Positions 48,794 through 58,737 are shown, numbered from the stretch's first letter. The stretch is 64,000 nt of DNA from Nostoc linckia z4 (GCF_002608075.1 NZ_LAHA01000006.1:118416-182415); one strand, 5' to 3'. The notes: generated by a model from the letters alone, not told the origin. Translations and numbers: made by a program.

Positions 48794-49747
48794 TTACTGA
48801 AAAGCAAGGTATTTTTGTTCTAGTTCTAAGGTAATTATACTAGCAATTAAGCATAATAAACCTACGGCATAACCAACAAATACATCAGTGGGCCAGTGAA
48901 CGCCTAAATAAAGCCGACTAAAACCGATGGCAATAATTAAAATAGCAGTCAACGCCAGAATTTGTTTTTGCCATTGAGGATATTCCTTGGCCAAAATGTA
49001 AGCGATGACACCATAAACTACTAAAGATAGCATAGAGTGACCGCTGGGAAAGCTGGGGTGACCAACATTAATAATCCACTTCCAAAGCGTTGGACGCGCT
49101 CTACCAAAGATTACTTTTAGTAACGCCATTAAAACCATTGCACCACTAGTAGCTATACCCAAAATAGTTGCTTGCCAACGATGATTATTATATAACCAAT
49201 TAGTTTCCACTCCTAAACTAATTAATAGTAAAACTAGTGGTTCTCCAAAAAAAGTGATACCAACCATGAGCCTGTCGAGCAATGGAGTATGCAACTTTTG
49301 GATTGCTAGCAAAATAGTGGCATCAAGACCATATTTGTGCAACAATGCACTACAAACAGCCAAAGAAAAAATAACCCCAGATATCCGAGTCAGATCCTTG
49401 TTTAGTGTATATATAGGTAAATTTTTAGCTTTTTCTTTGATATCAAGTTTTTCTACAAGTAGGTTATTAAATTTTTTTGTGTAATCTAAGACAATATTTT
49501 CGAGAATCAAGGCCATGGCCTTTGGACTCAAATCTTGATGAAAAATTACGAGGACATTTCCTGTCAAATCATTAACCTGATATTGGGCGATTTTTTTCTC
49601 CTGCGATAATCTCAATGCAATGTGGTTTTTGAGACTTGGAGAATGCTTCAGTCCACTTACTTTGTATCTGGCTCTGCCTTTGACAGTGGTATGTATGGCT
49701 TGAATCAAAATACTTCGATGGTCGCCATTGCTCAAATCAGCGTTCAT
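48794..49747 (-). CDS. PAP2-family membrane phosphatase with an N-terminal soluble domain
   Basis: This is a 317-residue protein. Residues about 105-310 form a six-helix PAP2 (phosphatidic acid phosphatase type 2) domain with all three catalytic motifs: KVIFGRARP, PSFPSGHS and SRLYLGVHWPTD. It would remove phosphate from lipid phosphates, such as phosphatidate or undecaprenyl diphosphate, on the outer face of the membrane. Residues about 15-90 (AIHTTVKGRARYKVSGLKHS, then IALRLSQEKKIAQYQVNDLTGNVLVIF) look like the ferredoxin-like HMA-type domain found at the N-terminus of some cyanobacterial P-type ATPases, without its CxxC. I have not often seen that combination. It is divergent from cysC. 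Confidence 0.85.
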   Translation of the reverse strand: MNADLSNGDHRSILIQAIHTTVKGRARYKVSGLKHSPSLKNHIALRLSQEKKIAQYQVNDLTGNVLVIFHQDLSPKAMALILENIVLDYTKKFNNLLVEKLDIKEKAKNLPIYTLNKDLTRISGVIFSLAVCSALLHKYGLDATILLAIQKLHTPLLDRLMVGITFFGEPLVLLLISLGVETNWLYNNHRWQATILGIATSGAMVLMALLKVIFGRARPTLWKWIINVGHPSFPSGHSMLSLVVYGVIAYILAKEYPQWQKQILALTAILIIAIGFSRLYLGVHWPTDVFVGYAVGLLCLIASIITLELEQKYLAFQ

Positions 49748-49974
49748 TATTGTAACTAATGATTTTGCTCAATAGGATATTCTACAGCGATTTCTGGAAA
49801 ATCAACGACATTTTTTAACCGTTAACTTTAAACTATCAACAGTCAATAGTCAACAATTATTGTTAAAGTAGTGGCGATCGCTGCTGTAATTATGCTAAAC
49901 AGGGTGTTGCCGATGACACCTCCAATAAAATGGAATATTCTGATTGTAATAAATAATCATATACTTTCCCAAAT

Positions 49975-50511
49975 ATGAATAACTTGAAATCATCAGGCTT
50001 CACTTGCTGGTTAACTGGATTATCTGGTGCAGGAAAGTCAACTTTAGGAATCGAAATCACTAAAGCACTAGAGGAATTATCAGTTCCATGTGAATATTTA
50101 GATGGTGATGTTATCCGTACCAATCTTTCTAAAGGCTTGGGTTTTTCTCGTGAAGATAGAAATACCAACGTTGCCAGAGTTGGTTTTGTTTGTGGACTGT
50201 TAAATAAACATGGCATCAATACCATTGTGGCTTTAATTTCACCTTATCGAGATGGCCGCGAACAACTGAAACTTCAAATACCCAATTTTATCGAAATTTT
50301 TGTTGATACTCCTTTGGATGTTTGTATTAAAAGAGATATTAAGGGTTTGTATAAAAAAGCTTTAGCTGGGGAAATTGCTGAATTTACTGGAATTTCGTCT
50401 CCCTACGAACAGCCTTTAAATCCAGATATCACTCTCAAAACTCATAAAGAAAGTGTCAGTCAATGTGTGGAAACGGTTATCAATTATCTTCAAAGACAGG
50501 GGAAAATATAA
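49975..50511 (+). CDS. cysC: Adenylylsulfate kinase (APS kinase)
   Basis: This 178-residue enzyme phosphorylates APS to PAPS. P-loop LTGLSGAGKSTLG, LDGDVIRTNLSKGLGFSREDRNTNVARV, ALISPYRDGREQ and FVDTPLDVCIKRDIKGLYKKA are the family motifs, and the chain has normal length for the stand-alone form. It lies alone, divergent from the PAP2 gene by 227 bp. Together with the sulfate-binding protein gene and sqd genes elsewhere in the window it belongs to sulfur metabolism, but it is not clustered with them. Confidence 0.94.
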   Translation: MNNLKSSGFTCWLTGLSGAGKSTLGIEITKALEELSVPCEYLDGDVIRTNLSKGLGFSREDRNTNVARVGFVCGLLNKHGINTIVALISPYRDGREQLKLQIPNFIEIFVDTPLDVCIKRDIKGLYKKALAGEIAEFTGISSPYEQPLNPDITLKTHKESVSQCVETVINYLQRQGKI

Positions 50512-50543
50512 GGAGTCAGGAGTCAGGAGTCAGGAGTCAGAAT

Positions 50544-50589
<46 letters not shown>

Positions 50590-50618
50590 AATTCAGAATT
50601 TTAAATAAGGTTTAGTTG

Positions 50619-50639
50619 AAGTAGGTGGACACAATTATT
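50619..50639. repeat. 21-bp inverted copy, right
   Basis: AAGTAGGTGGACACAATTAT is the exact reverse complement of bases 42538-42557. The two copies bracket 8.1 kb with nifH, rpsU, the PAP2 gene and cysC. Confidence 0.75.
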
Positions 50640-50884
50640 TAGAAGACGCATTTCGACTTTGCTCAATGCTCGTTAAGCTTATTCCAAGAGGGTTGAGTGC
50701 AGCGATGCACTGCGCCGCCGTGAGCTTGTCGAAGGGAGCCTGTCGAAGTGTGGAAACCCGGCGATATCGAGTTAGGTTTAATTTAGTTCTTCTATTTATC
50801 AAGAAAGGCAGAGGACTATCAGACGCGATAAATCGCTGTCTACAAGTGTTTTGGTGTTATCTGAAGTGTATTGGATTATAGACT

Positions 50885-50995
50885 AATACGGTTTAGTTAA
50901 GGCTAAAAGTCTTTGTCAATGTCAATTTTTTTAACGAACCGCAAAGGACGCAAAGGACGCAAAGAGAAGGAAGAAATGCTTAACTGAATCGTATT
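50885..50995. repeat. MITE-like element type 3
   Basis: The 17-bp ends AATACGGTTTAGTTAAG and CTTAACTGAATCGTATT are inverted repeats (15 of 17 match). The interior has three tandem GCAAAGGAC-type units. A solitary end, CTTAACTGAACCGTATT, occurs at 54426-54442. Confidence 0.75.
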
Positions 50996-51058
50996 GAATT
51001 ATAGATAGTATCTAAACAAACAAACCCGCTTAAGCGGGTTTATAATTTCTGAACGTAT

Positions 51059-52062
51059 GTTTCCATTAATTCGCCTCCAAATTGTTATTGGAGACCTGTG
51101 ACTGATATGCACATTTTTGCATGTGTATCTTTGGAAAAGTTTCCATTAATTCGCCTCCAAATTGTTATTGGAGACTTCACCCCATCTGTACAGAGTAAAT
51201 GGTGAAACTTTAGTTTCCATTAATTCGCCTCCAAATTGTTATTGGAGACTGCTCCAAGAGCCAGAACTCCAGCACAAAATCAATTCGTTTCCATTAATTC
51301 ACCTCCAAATTGTTATTGGAGACGAACTTATCGGTAAGTTCAATTTCTACTTTAAGAGTTTCCATTAATTCGCCTCCAAATTGTTATTGGAGACGCTGAC
51401 TACATCAAAGATGGGCTAAACGATCGCATCACCCAAATCAAGTTTCCATTAATTCGCCTCCAAATTGTTATTGGAGACTCTTATTTGGATGGAGCAACAT
51501 CTGGGGCTAAAGACGTTTCCATTAATTCGCCTCCAAATTGTTATTGGAGACAATACCGCGCCGACTCCGATTTACCCCTGAGCAATGTTTCCATTAATTC
51601 GCCTCCAAATTGTTATTGGAGACTTGGTCATCCTTAGATTGGACACCTGCCAAATCAGGGTTTCCATTAATTCGCCTCCAAATTGTTATTGGAGACGTTG
51701 CTAACTATGCCAGCAACGTGAAAGCAATCAGTTTCCATTAATTCGCCTCCAAATTGTTATTGGAGACTTCCTTTATGTATATAGTAATAATTCCCTTATT
51801 GATGCCGTTTCCATTAATTCGCCTCCAAATTGTTATTGGAGACCCCTCCGAAAGAGAGAGAAGAGTATTTAATGTTAAAAGTTTCCATTAATTCGCCTCC
51901 AAATTGTTATTGGAGACTTGAAATTAATATAGAAGATAAAGATCTGTTAGATAGTTTCCATTAATTCGCCTCCAAATTGTTATTGGAGACACTGGCATCA
52001 TGTTGTAGGTTGGGGTGGATATTTCGTTTCCATTAATTCGCCTCCAAATTGTTATTGGAGAC
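51059..52062. CRISPR. CRISPR array, 14 repeats of 37 bp and 13 spacers
   Basis: Repeat halves: GTTTCCATTAATTCGCCTCC and AAATTGTTATTGGAGAC. Repeats start at 51059, 51139, 51213, 51287, 51358, 51442, 51515, 51587, 51660, 51731, 51807, 51881, 51954 and 52026. Spacers are 43, 37, 37, 34, 47, 36, 35, 36, 34, 39, 37, 36 and 35 bases. All repeats are identical except the fourth, with A for G at its 15th base. Each repeat has a CTCCAA/TTGGAG stem. Read on the minus strand the repeat ends in ATGGAAAC, like the 8-base handles of type I and III crRNAs, and the variant repeat lies towards the 51059 side. Both suggest a leader on the 52063 side and minus-strand transcription (inference). No cas gene is in the window. 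Confidence 0.97.
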
Positions 52063-52428
52063 AGCAAGACTCTGGGAGGCTTGCAAAAACAGGGTTGTAA
52101 GGTCTGTTTGCGCGGGTCTATTCAAAATTAACGTTTGAGCGATCGCTTGTCAAGATTTTGGTTAAACAAAAATCCTTGAAAACCTTGTAACACAACGTTT
52201 TCAAAGCTTGCGCGGATCTATTTTTAGCAAAAATCGCTCAAATACAATCACAGTAAAGATTTCAGCCTAAAATATTCTACTGTCTAAAAAAACAGCCAAG
52301 CTCCGCGCAAATCATTGCTAAAACCCCCAGTCAACAGTCATAACTCATTACTCAACCCATAGAACGATTATCCTACCCAAATTGAAAACGATAAACTTTT
52401 TACAAGGTGATTTAAAAGGTGTAGGGTA
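52063..52428 (-). promoter_or_regulatory. Probable CRISPR leader
   Basis: This stretch has no gene. It contains TTTGCGCGGGTCTATT at 52107-52122 and CTTGCGCGGATCTATT at 52207-52222, exactly 100 bases apart, and an inverted piece CTCCGCGCAA at 52301-52310. If the array is read on the minus strand this region is upstream, so the duplicated motif is a candidate leader signal. The last 60 bases hold the promoter side of the GTPase gene on the other strand. Confidence 0.5.
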
Positions 52429-54360
52429 ATGGTGCGATTAAAGCTGTGGCAATGGGTTGTGTTGGCAATGCCCATCGCTTTTATTATCATTTTTTTGCTG
52501 GTATCCGCCGGTTTACAAATCCATGCGTGGGGTATTAATTGGATTTGGGCTGTGTTCACTCTTTTGTTTGTTGGCTGGCGTTGGCTGTTAGTTAAATGGA
52601 CTCAACCCGCCTTACAACAGGTGGAAGCTGTGTTGGCTGAGGTGCAGCAAGAATTGGAATCGGCGGTGGAAGATACGGTGGTATCAGCAGGAGGTGACAC
52701 TACTAAGCAAGCCGAAGCTGCTTTGCAAGAAATTTTGCAAGCTGCACAAAGCGATCGCCCCTTGTGGGAAGATTGGCAAACTTTTTGGACGCGATGTCAA
52801 AATTTAGTTGTAGCCATCGCTCATATTTACAATCCCCAGGTTCAATACCCGCTGCTGAATATTTACGTACCCCAAGCTTACGGGCTGATTCGGGGAACGG
52901 TGGATGATGTGGATGTGTGGATGCAAAATTTATCCCCGGTACTTAATCAGGTAACGGTGGGACAAGCATACCAAGCTTACGAAGTTTACCGGAAGTTAGA
53001 ACCATCTGCCAGGAAATTCTGGAAAGCTTGGAACTGGGCGCAGTGGCTATTAAATCCGGTGGCGGCGGTGGCGAAACAAGTTAGCCAAGGTTCTAGTAAT
53101 CGCGCTACTGAGCAATTATTGGTGAATTTGAGCCAATTATTGCGGGAAGTTGCCTTGAGGAATTTATGCAAGCAAGCGATCGCTCTCTACGGAGGTAACA
53201 CGTCTGCAATTCCAGTATCTTCAACTACACTAACTTTACCCAAAGCAAAAACCCAAACACTCAAAGAAATCCTCACTCAAGCCCAACCTGCTGAGGTGGT
53301 TGAACAAAAACCCGTAAATATTCTGTTGGTGGGGCGCACAGGTTCGGGAAAAAGCAGTTTAATTAATACGCTATTTCAAGCAGATTTGGCTATTGTGGAT
53401 GTTTTGCCTAGTACGGATCGCATTCAAAATTACCAATGGCAGTCTCCAAGTGGAGAAACTTTGACGCTTTTAGATACACCTGGATACGAACAAGTCAACC
53501 GTACAAATTTCCGGAATATAGTGCTTGATTATGCAGCTAACGCGGATTTATTGTTGTTAGTTACCCCAGCCCTAGACCCGGCGTTGCAAATGGATGTGGA
53601 TTTTCTCCAAGATATGAAAGGGGAAATTGCAGATTTACCAGCGATCGCAGTTGTGACTCAAGTCGATCGCCTGCGTCCCATCCGGGAATGGCAGCCGCCT
53701 TATGATTGGGAATGGGGCGATCGTCCCAAGGAAATTGCGATTCGTGAAGCTACTCAATACCGGGCTAAGTTGCTGAATGAATATTGTAATTTGGTTTTTC
53801 CCGTGGTGACGGCTGAGAGTAAAACCAACCGAGTGCCTTGGGGAATCGAGGCGCTGTCTTTGGGACTAGTAAACACCATCGCCCCTGCAAAACAACTGCG
53901 TCTCGCCCGATTTTTGCGTAACCTGGAAGCCCGCACTGTTGCCACTGCGAAAATCATCGACCGCTACACCTTTCAAATGGCTACCACCAAGGGATTAACA
54001 TCTCTACTTAAAAGTCCAGTTCTTCAGTTTATTTCCACTTTATCAACTGGATCTCCAAACTTGGCTTATGTGTTGGCAGAACAAATTCCTGTGGAACAGT
54101 TACCAATTGTAATTGGTAAACTCCAAATGGCCTATGAGCTGTTCTCGCTTTTGAATACAGATAACCCCAACCAAGTGAATTTTGATTTACTATCTTTGTG
54201 GCCGTTGTTGTTAGACAACTCCGCTTCAGCCGAACAAAATGCTTGGGCATTTGGTCACGCCTTAGTGGAATATTGGACTCAAAATTTGACGGTGGAACAA
54301 CTTAGCGATCGCTTTCAGAAGTATTTATCTACTTTAAATCCAATTAAACAGCAAAATTAA
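52429..54360 (+). CDS. Membrane-anchored GTPase
   Basis: This is a 643-residue protein. Two hydrophobic helices at residues about 8-27 and 34-52 anchor it in the membrane, followed by a helical region, a G domain (about 295-480) and a helical C-terminal part. The G1 motif is LLVGRTGSGKSSLINTLF, switch I has LPSTDRIQNY, G3 is LLDTPGYEQ and G4 is VTQVDRL. G domains of this sort occur in the Era/EngA-like and YcjF-like GTPase families; the exact family is not resolved. It is common in cyanobacteria next to no fixed partner. It ends convergent with an ammonium transporter, with a shared hairpin at 54460-54500. Confidence 0.85.
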   Translation: MVRLKLWQWVVLAMPIAFIIIFLLVSAGLQIHAWGINWIWAVFTLLFVGWRWLLVKWTQPALQQVEAVLAEVQQELESAVEDTVVSAGGDTTKQAEAALQEILQAAQSDRPLWEDWQTFWTRCQNLVVAIAHIYNPQVQYPLLNIYVPQAYGLIRGTVDDVDVWMQNLSPVLNQVTVGQAYQAYEVYRKLEPSARKFWKAWNWAQWLLNPVAAVAKQVSQGSSNRATEQLLVNLSQLLREVALRNLCKQAIALYGGNTSAIPVSSTTLTLPKAKTQTLKEILTQAQPAEVVEQKPVNILLVGRTGSGKSSLINTLFQADLAIVDVLPSTDRIQNYQWQSPSGETLTLLDTPGYEQVNRTNFRNIVLDYAANADLLLLVTPALDPALQMDVDFLQDMKGEIADLPAIAVVTQVDRLRPIREWQPPYDWEWGDRPKEIAIREATQYRAKLLNEYCNLVFPVVTAESKTNRVPWGIEALSLGLVNTIAPAKQLRLARFLRNLEARTVATAKIIDRYTFQMATTKGLTSLLKSPVLQFISTLSTGSPNLAYVLAEQIPVEQLPIVIGKLQMAYELFSLLNTDNPNQVNFDLLSLWPLLLDNSASAEQNAWAFGHALVEYWTQNLTVEQLSDRFQKYLSTLNPIKQQN

Positions 54361-54459
54361 TATAAACTTAGGGACTTCTAAGTATTGTTGACTGTTGACG
54401 GTTCACAGTTAACAGTCAACATCTCCTTAACTGAACCGTATTACCTGATTCACTACCAT

Positions 54460-54500
54460 AAAAAAACTACGAGATACACACGTGTGCCCCACCTCGTAGT
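54460..54500 (-). terminator. Terminator after the ammonium transporter (54540-56117)
   Basis: ACTACGAGAT (54466-54475) pairs with ACCTCGTAGT (54491-54500) with one G-T pair. On the minus strand the stem runs into TTTTTTT (54460-54466). On the plus strand it lies 100 bases after the GTPase stop. Confidence 0.85.
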
Positions 54501-54539
54501 AACAATTTATAATCTCTGCGACTTTAATCAGGGGAAAGT

Positions 54540-56117
54540 TCAAAATTTCCCGATGGAACCTTCTCCTTCAGAAAATGCAGTTGCCTCAGCTTCTTTCAAG
54601 AATCCGCTGTAGGCTTCCATGCCGTGTTCGCCGATATCCAAACCTTCTAATTCTTCTTCTTTGGAAACTCTGATACCTAAAGTAGCTTTGAGAACTAACC
54701 AAAAAATGCTACTTACTAAAACAGTGAAACCACCTACTGAGATTACACCCAAAAATTGAACGCCCAACTGTCCAAGGCCACCGCCTGCAAATAAACCTTT
54801 TGCTGGGCCAAGTCCCTCACCATACCAAGAGTAAACACCAGGGCCAACAGACCACAGACCGATTGCTAGAGTTCCCCAAATACCGCAAACTAAGTGGACT
54901 GAGGTAGCTCCCACTGGGTCATCAATGCCAATTTTGTCAAAGAAGGTGACGGAGAATACTACAATTACTCCAGCAATTAAACCGATGATGAAAGCACTAC
55001 CAATATTGACGAAAGCACAAGGGGCTGTAATTGCAACTAAGCCAGCCAAAATACCATTGATAATCATTGACAAGTCTGGTTTACCTAAGTAAAGCCAAGC
55101 TGTAATTGTGGCAGCAATACCGCCGACTGCACCAGCCATGTTGGTTGTTAAAGCAATGTGAGTAATTGCACTAGGATCGGCAGTCATTGTTGAACCAGGG
55201 TTGAAACCAAACCAGCCCAACCAAAGAATTAAACAGCCCAAGGTGGCAATACTCATGTTGTGGCCTGGTAGGGCAAGAACTTGCTTATCTTGATATTTAC
55301 CAATGCGGGGCCCAAGAAATGCTGCTCCCATCAAAGCTGCCCAGCCACCGACGGAGTGAACCACCGTAGAACCAGCAAAATCCCAGAAACCGCTTTTTGC
55401 CAGCCAACCGCCGCCCCAAATCCAATGTCCGGTAATTGGGTAGGAAATACCTACGAGTAAGAGACTGAAAATCAGGAAGCCAACAAATTTAATTCTTTCA
55501 GCAACTGCACCCGAAACAATTGTTGCTGCGGTTCCAGCAAATACTAGCTGGAATAAAAATTTGGCTGCTAGGGGTACGCCAGCCCAACTAAGGGCACTGA
55601 AGATACCTTTATAAGCATCTCCTGTGGTAGGACTATTATCTTCTCCTGCTAAGAAAAACCCACTCAAGCCAAAGAAAGGGTTACCATCACCGAACATTAA
55701 GCCGAAGCCAATTGCCCAAAAAGCAACGGTGGCTAAAGCAAACACAATCAAGTTTTTAGCAAGAACGTTGACTGCATTTTTCTGGCGACAGAAGCCGGTT
55801 TCTAACATACAAAAACCAGCGTTCATGAAAAATACTAAAAAAGCTGCCAGCGCAACCCACAGTGTATCGAGAGCAATTTTCAATTCTGCTGTAGTCGGGC
55901 CGGCAGCTGGAGTTTGGGCAACTGCGGCATAACCCCAACCCAATACAATCAAACAAGCTAAAGGTAAGCAAGCTTGCCAACTGGGGGTGAGTCGCCCAAG
56001 TGCTAAATAAAATCTCTTGACTTTTGAATTTGATTGTGTAGTCTCTCTGTAATTTCTTACAGACAAATGCCTTCTTTTTGGGTTCGATTTTTGTTTGTAC
56101 ATGAATTTGAACATCAT
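54540..56117 (-). CDS. amt: Ammonium transporter (Amt family)
   Basis: This is a 525-residue Amt protein. An N-terminal stretch of about 45 basic residues precedes a hydrophobic signal or first helix ([20 protein letters not shown]), then 11 transmembrane helices. Typical motifs are [45 protein letters not shown] with the twin-histidine site, and [22 protein letters not shown] with the second histidine. The C-terminal cytoplasmic tail ([24 protein letters not shown]) is the usual partner site for PII/GlnK. The true start may be internal (ATG at 56102). A second amt gene lies 658 bp upstream on the same strand. Confidence 0.94.
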   Translation of the reverse strand: MMFKFMYKQKSNPKRRHLSVRNYRETTQSNSKVKRFYLALGRLTPSWQACLPLACLIVLGWGYAAVAQTPAAGPTTAELKIALDTLWVALAAFLVFFMNAGFCMLETGFCRQKNAVNVLAKNLIVFALATVAFWAIGFGLMFGDGNPFFGLSGFFLAGEDNSPTTGDAYKGIFSALSWAGVPLAAKFLFQLVFAGTAATIVSGAVAERIKFVGFLIFSLLLVGISYPITGHWIWGGGWLAKSGFWDFAGSTVVHSVGGWAALMGAAFLGPRIGKYQDKQVLALPGHNMSIATLGCLILWLGWFGFNPGSTMTADPSAITHIALTTNMAGAVGGIAATITAWLYLGKPDLSMIINGILAGLVAITAPCAFVNIGSAFIIGLIAGVIVVFSVTFFDKIGIDDPVGATSVHLVCGIWGTLAIGLWSVGPGVYSWYGEGLGPAKGLFAGGGLGQLGVQFLGVISVGGFTVLVSSIFWLVLKATLGIRVSKEEELEGLDIGEHGMEAYSGFLKEAEATAFSEGEGSIGKF

Positions 56118-56775
56118 CCTTCAAAACATCGTTCAAAATAGGAAAAAATGCAATCGCAAACTGAAATTCCACGACTTTTGATATTTTTCCTTGAGACCAC
56201 TTGTTTCCAAAGCAGAAAATCAAATATCCTTAGTAGGAGTTTAAAGAAATATTGGTACATTTGTAAATATTTTTTATATATCTTTTTCAGAAATTCAGAT
56301 ATTGTTTCTCGAACAACAAACTCTACTTTACTTAATCTTTAACGACCCCAAACAAAGATTGTCACATGTGTGGCAAGTAACAGGCCTGTAAGCTTATGAT
56401 TGTCAGGATTTTACGAGCAGTTTATCAGCTAAAGTATGCTAAAGTATGCTTCAACTGCTAACTAAGTAGGTGTGAAAAAACTCAACTATGTTAAGAGAAA
56501 ATAACTTAGCTTGAACTCTCTTTCCTCCTGAATTCAAAGTGGTGAGTAGGGAGTAGGGAATGGGAAAGACCACTTTCATATTTGACCTTTACTGCCTCCT
56601 GCCTCCTGCATGATTCTGACGATAAATATTCACAACAACCTACAGGATTCATATTTGATTTCTGCGAAGCTAGGTACACTTTTATTTGTTTTTATTTGTT
56701 AAGAGTCTCTAGGTGTGGTTCTCCGAATCAAATCGGATTTCTATACTTAAGAAATCACTCAAATAAAAATATGCT
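56118..56775. other. 658-bp region between the two amt genes
   Basis: AT-rich DNA with a CACATGTG palindrome (about 56364) and ACAGGCCTGT (about 56380), either of which may belong to the regulation of the downstream amt. Then come GAGTAGGGAGTAGGG repeats, a T/C-rich stretch, and the 28-bp dispersed repeat at 56615-56642. No gene is seen. Confidence 0.45.
56615..56642. repeat. 28-bp dispersed repeat, copy 2
   Basis: CTGACGATAAATATTCACA and then ACAACCTAC. It matches 39361-39388 at 26 of 28 bases. Confidence 0.75.
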
Positions 56776-58236
56776 CTATTCCTTCTCAAAAGTGTTAATT
56801 TCAGAAGTCTGAGTAGCTTTTTTTTCTGCTTCTGTTATTGGATAAACATCTGGCCACACTGAAGCACCGTGTTGGTAAATATCGATACCGATGCCATCGC
56901 CTTGGGGATTGACACGTAAGCGTCCTATTGCTTTGAGACCACCATACATTAAAAAGGCAAAGCCAATGGTGAAAATTGCGATCGCCACTAACCCCAAAAG
57001 TTGTATCGCCAGCAAATCAAAGCCACCACCTAAAAATAATCCTGCCTTTTTGTTTAGCGTCAGTTCTGCTTGACCGAACAAGCCTATTGAGAGAGTACCC
57101 ATCATGCCATTGATACCGTGTACAGAAAACGCCCCTACCGGATCGTCGATGTGGACTGACTCGATAAAATCTATTCCCAGTACAACCAAAATACCACCCG
57201 TCAAACCAATCAAAACTGCTGCCCAAGGAGCAACGAAAGCGCAAGGTGCTGTAATTCCTACCAATCCAGCCAAAGAACCATTAAGACAATAAACCAAATC
57301 CCATTTCCCTGTGCGGATGTATTGGAAAATTATCGTTGCCAGTGCCGCTGTGCTAGCAGCTAATGTAGTATTAATTGTTACTAAACCCATTAATCCTGGA
57401 TTAGCTGTGCTGAGAGTTGAACCAGGGTTGAATCCGTACCAGCCAAACCACAAAATCATCGTTCCCAGAGTTGCCAATCCCAAATTATGGGCTGGCGGTA
57501 GTGTCCCCCAAGGCGGACGACCGGGACGGGGGCCGAGTAAATAAGCACCAATCAAGGCTGTCCAGCCACCCACGGTGTGCACAACGGAACTACCGGCAAA
57601 ATCATGATAGTACAACTTGGTTAACCAGCCGTTAGCGTTCCAAGCCCAATGAACTACCAGTGGGTAGCTAATTCCACCAATAATGCCACTGTAAATTAAA
57701 TCACCAATAAAATCCGTTCTTCCGGCCATTGAACCGGTGGTAATGGTAGTAGCAGTAGCAGCAAAAGCGAATTGAAAGAAGAACAAGGTATAGGTATTGA
57801 TGGCGGCTGTGGAACCAGGTGCCCCTAATGGATAACTACCATCAGCAGCTGGTAACTGACTGAGGAAGAAGGTATCTATGCCAAACAAACCGCCAAAACT
57901 CGTACCAAAGGCAATACCAAAGCCGATAGCCCACCATGTCAAAATGGTTACAGCAGCATTAATGAAGTTTTCCAATAAGGCATTAACTACACTTCTTTGC
58001 CGCAGCAAACCTGCTTCTAACATGGCAAACCCAGTTTGCATAAAGAATACTAAAAAACCAGATAGTAATACCCAGGTAGTATCAATGGAAATTTGCAGCT
58101 TTGTCGTCGTTTCCGATAAAGATTGCACAGTAGGAGGATCTGCCGCCTGGACAACTGTCGGCGCTAAAACTGCAAATACCATTGAACCGATACCTAGCGC
58201 CATTAGGCGATACCAGGGTTGAATACGGTTATTCAT
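56776..58236 (-). CDS. amt: Ammonium transporter (Amt family), second copy
   Basis: This is a 486-residue Amt protein with a clear signal peptide (MALGIGSMVFAVLAPTVVQA) and 11 helices. Motifs are GFLVFFMQTGFAMLEAGLLRQRSVVNALLENF, HDFAGSSVVHTVGGWTALIGA and DPVGAFSVHGINGMMGTLSIGLF. It is clearly a different paralogue from the other amt (different N-terminus and tail). Two amt genes side by side recall the amt cluster of Anabaena. A canonical NtcA box (GTA-N8-TAC) at 58372-58385 lies 136 bases upstream of the start codon, so nitrogen control by NtcA is likely. Confidence 0.95.
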   Translation of the reverse strand: MNNRIQPWYRLMALGIGSMVFAVLAPTVVQAADPPTVQSLSETTTKLQISIDTTWVLLSGFLVFFMQTGFAMLEAGLLRQRSVVNALLENFINAAVTILTWWAIGFGIAFGTSFGGLFGIDTFFLSQLPAADGSYPLGAPGSTAAINTYTLFFFQFAFAATATTITTGSMAGRTDFIGDLIYSGIIGGISYPLVVHWAWNANGWLTKLYYHDFAGSSVVHTVGGWTALIGAYLLGPRPGRPPWGTLPPAHNLGLATLGTMILWFGWYGFNPGSTLSTANPGLMGLVTINTTLAASTAALATIIFQYIRTGKWDLVYCLNGSLAGLVGITAPCAFVAPWAAVLIGLTGGILVVLGIDFIESVHIDDPVGAFSVHGINGMMGTLSIGLFGQAELTLNKKAGLFLGGGFDLLAIQLLGLVAIAIFTIGFAFLMYGGLKAIGRLRVNPQGDGIGIDIYQHGASVWPDVYPITEAEKKATQTSEINTFEKE

Positions 58237-58737
58237 TGCTCACTTTTTGCTGCTGGAAAAGCGATCGCCGATGTTGATCGATAGCTCAACAACATTTGGC
58301 TGCACTTTGGTAAATTTATACCTCAAATGTATAAATTTGATTGATTGTCTATTTACTTGAACCAAAAAACTGTATTATTGAATACACTTTTCTAGGATTT
58401 TGATGGCAACATAGCTTTCGGTAAAACAAATAAAGCAACTATATCCTTTGCAGTTACGTATTTTCCGGTATTATAATTAGACAAATTTATATTTGATTAA
58501 GTTTTTATACGAAAAATTAATTACTCGTTACTTTTAAAGTTATGCGGAATACACGATATTCAATGTGTATGAAACCGCTCTGTTAAACCTACCCAAAACT
58601 ACTTAAGTCTAGTAGTCTGCCAACTCAAAAATGTTAGGTGGACGTTGGGTAAAGGTTAAAGGGAAAAGGGAAAGGGATAAAAAACATGAGTCCCTTTCCC
58701 CTTCACCTTTAAAGAGCCAAGTTGCCTTGGCGTACTA
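58237..58737. other. 501-bp region upstream of the second amt gene
   Basis: It contains a TGTTGA/TCAACA dyad (about 58272-58291), the NtcA box at 58372-58385, and MITE copy C beginning at 58609. No gene is seen. Confidence 0.5.
58372..58385 (-). promoter_or_regulatory. NtcA binding box upstream of amt
   Basis: GTATTATTGAATAC fits the consensus GTA-N8-TAC exactly. On the amt (minus) strand, AT-rich -10-like sequences (TAAATA and TATACAT) follow 17-45 bases further on, as in class II NtcA promoters, although the exact -10 is not obvious. Confidence 0.65.

Noticed and set aside
50666-50881. 71-residue plus-strand ORF before the CRISPR array
   Set aside because: Spans repeat fragments (GAGCTTGTCGAAGG and the AGACGCGAT dyad); not protein-like.
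51162-51368. 68-residue ORF inside the CRISPR array
   Set aside because: It is a reading of repeats and spacers.
51059-54360. CRISPR-associated transposon or adjacent cas operon
   Set aside because: No cas, tnsB, tnsC or tniQ gene occurs near the array; the neighbouring large gene is a membrane GTPase.
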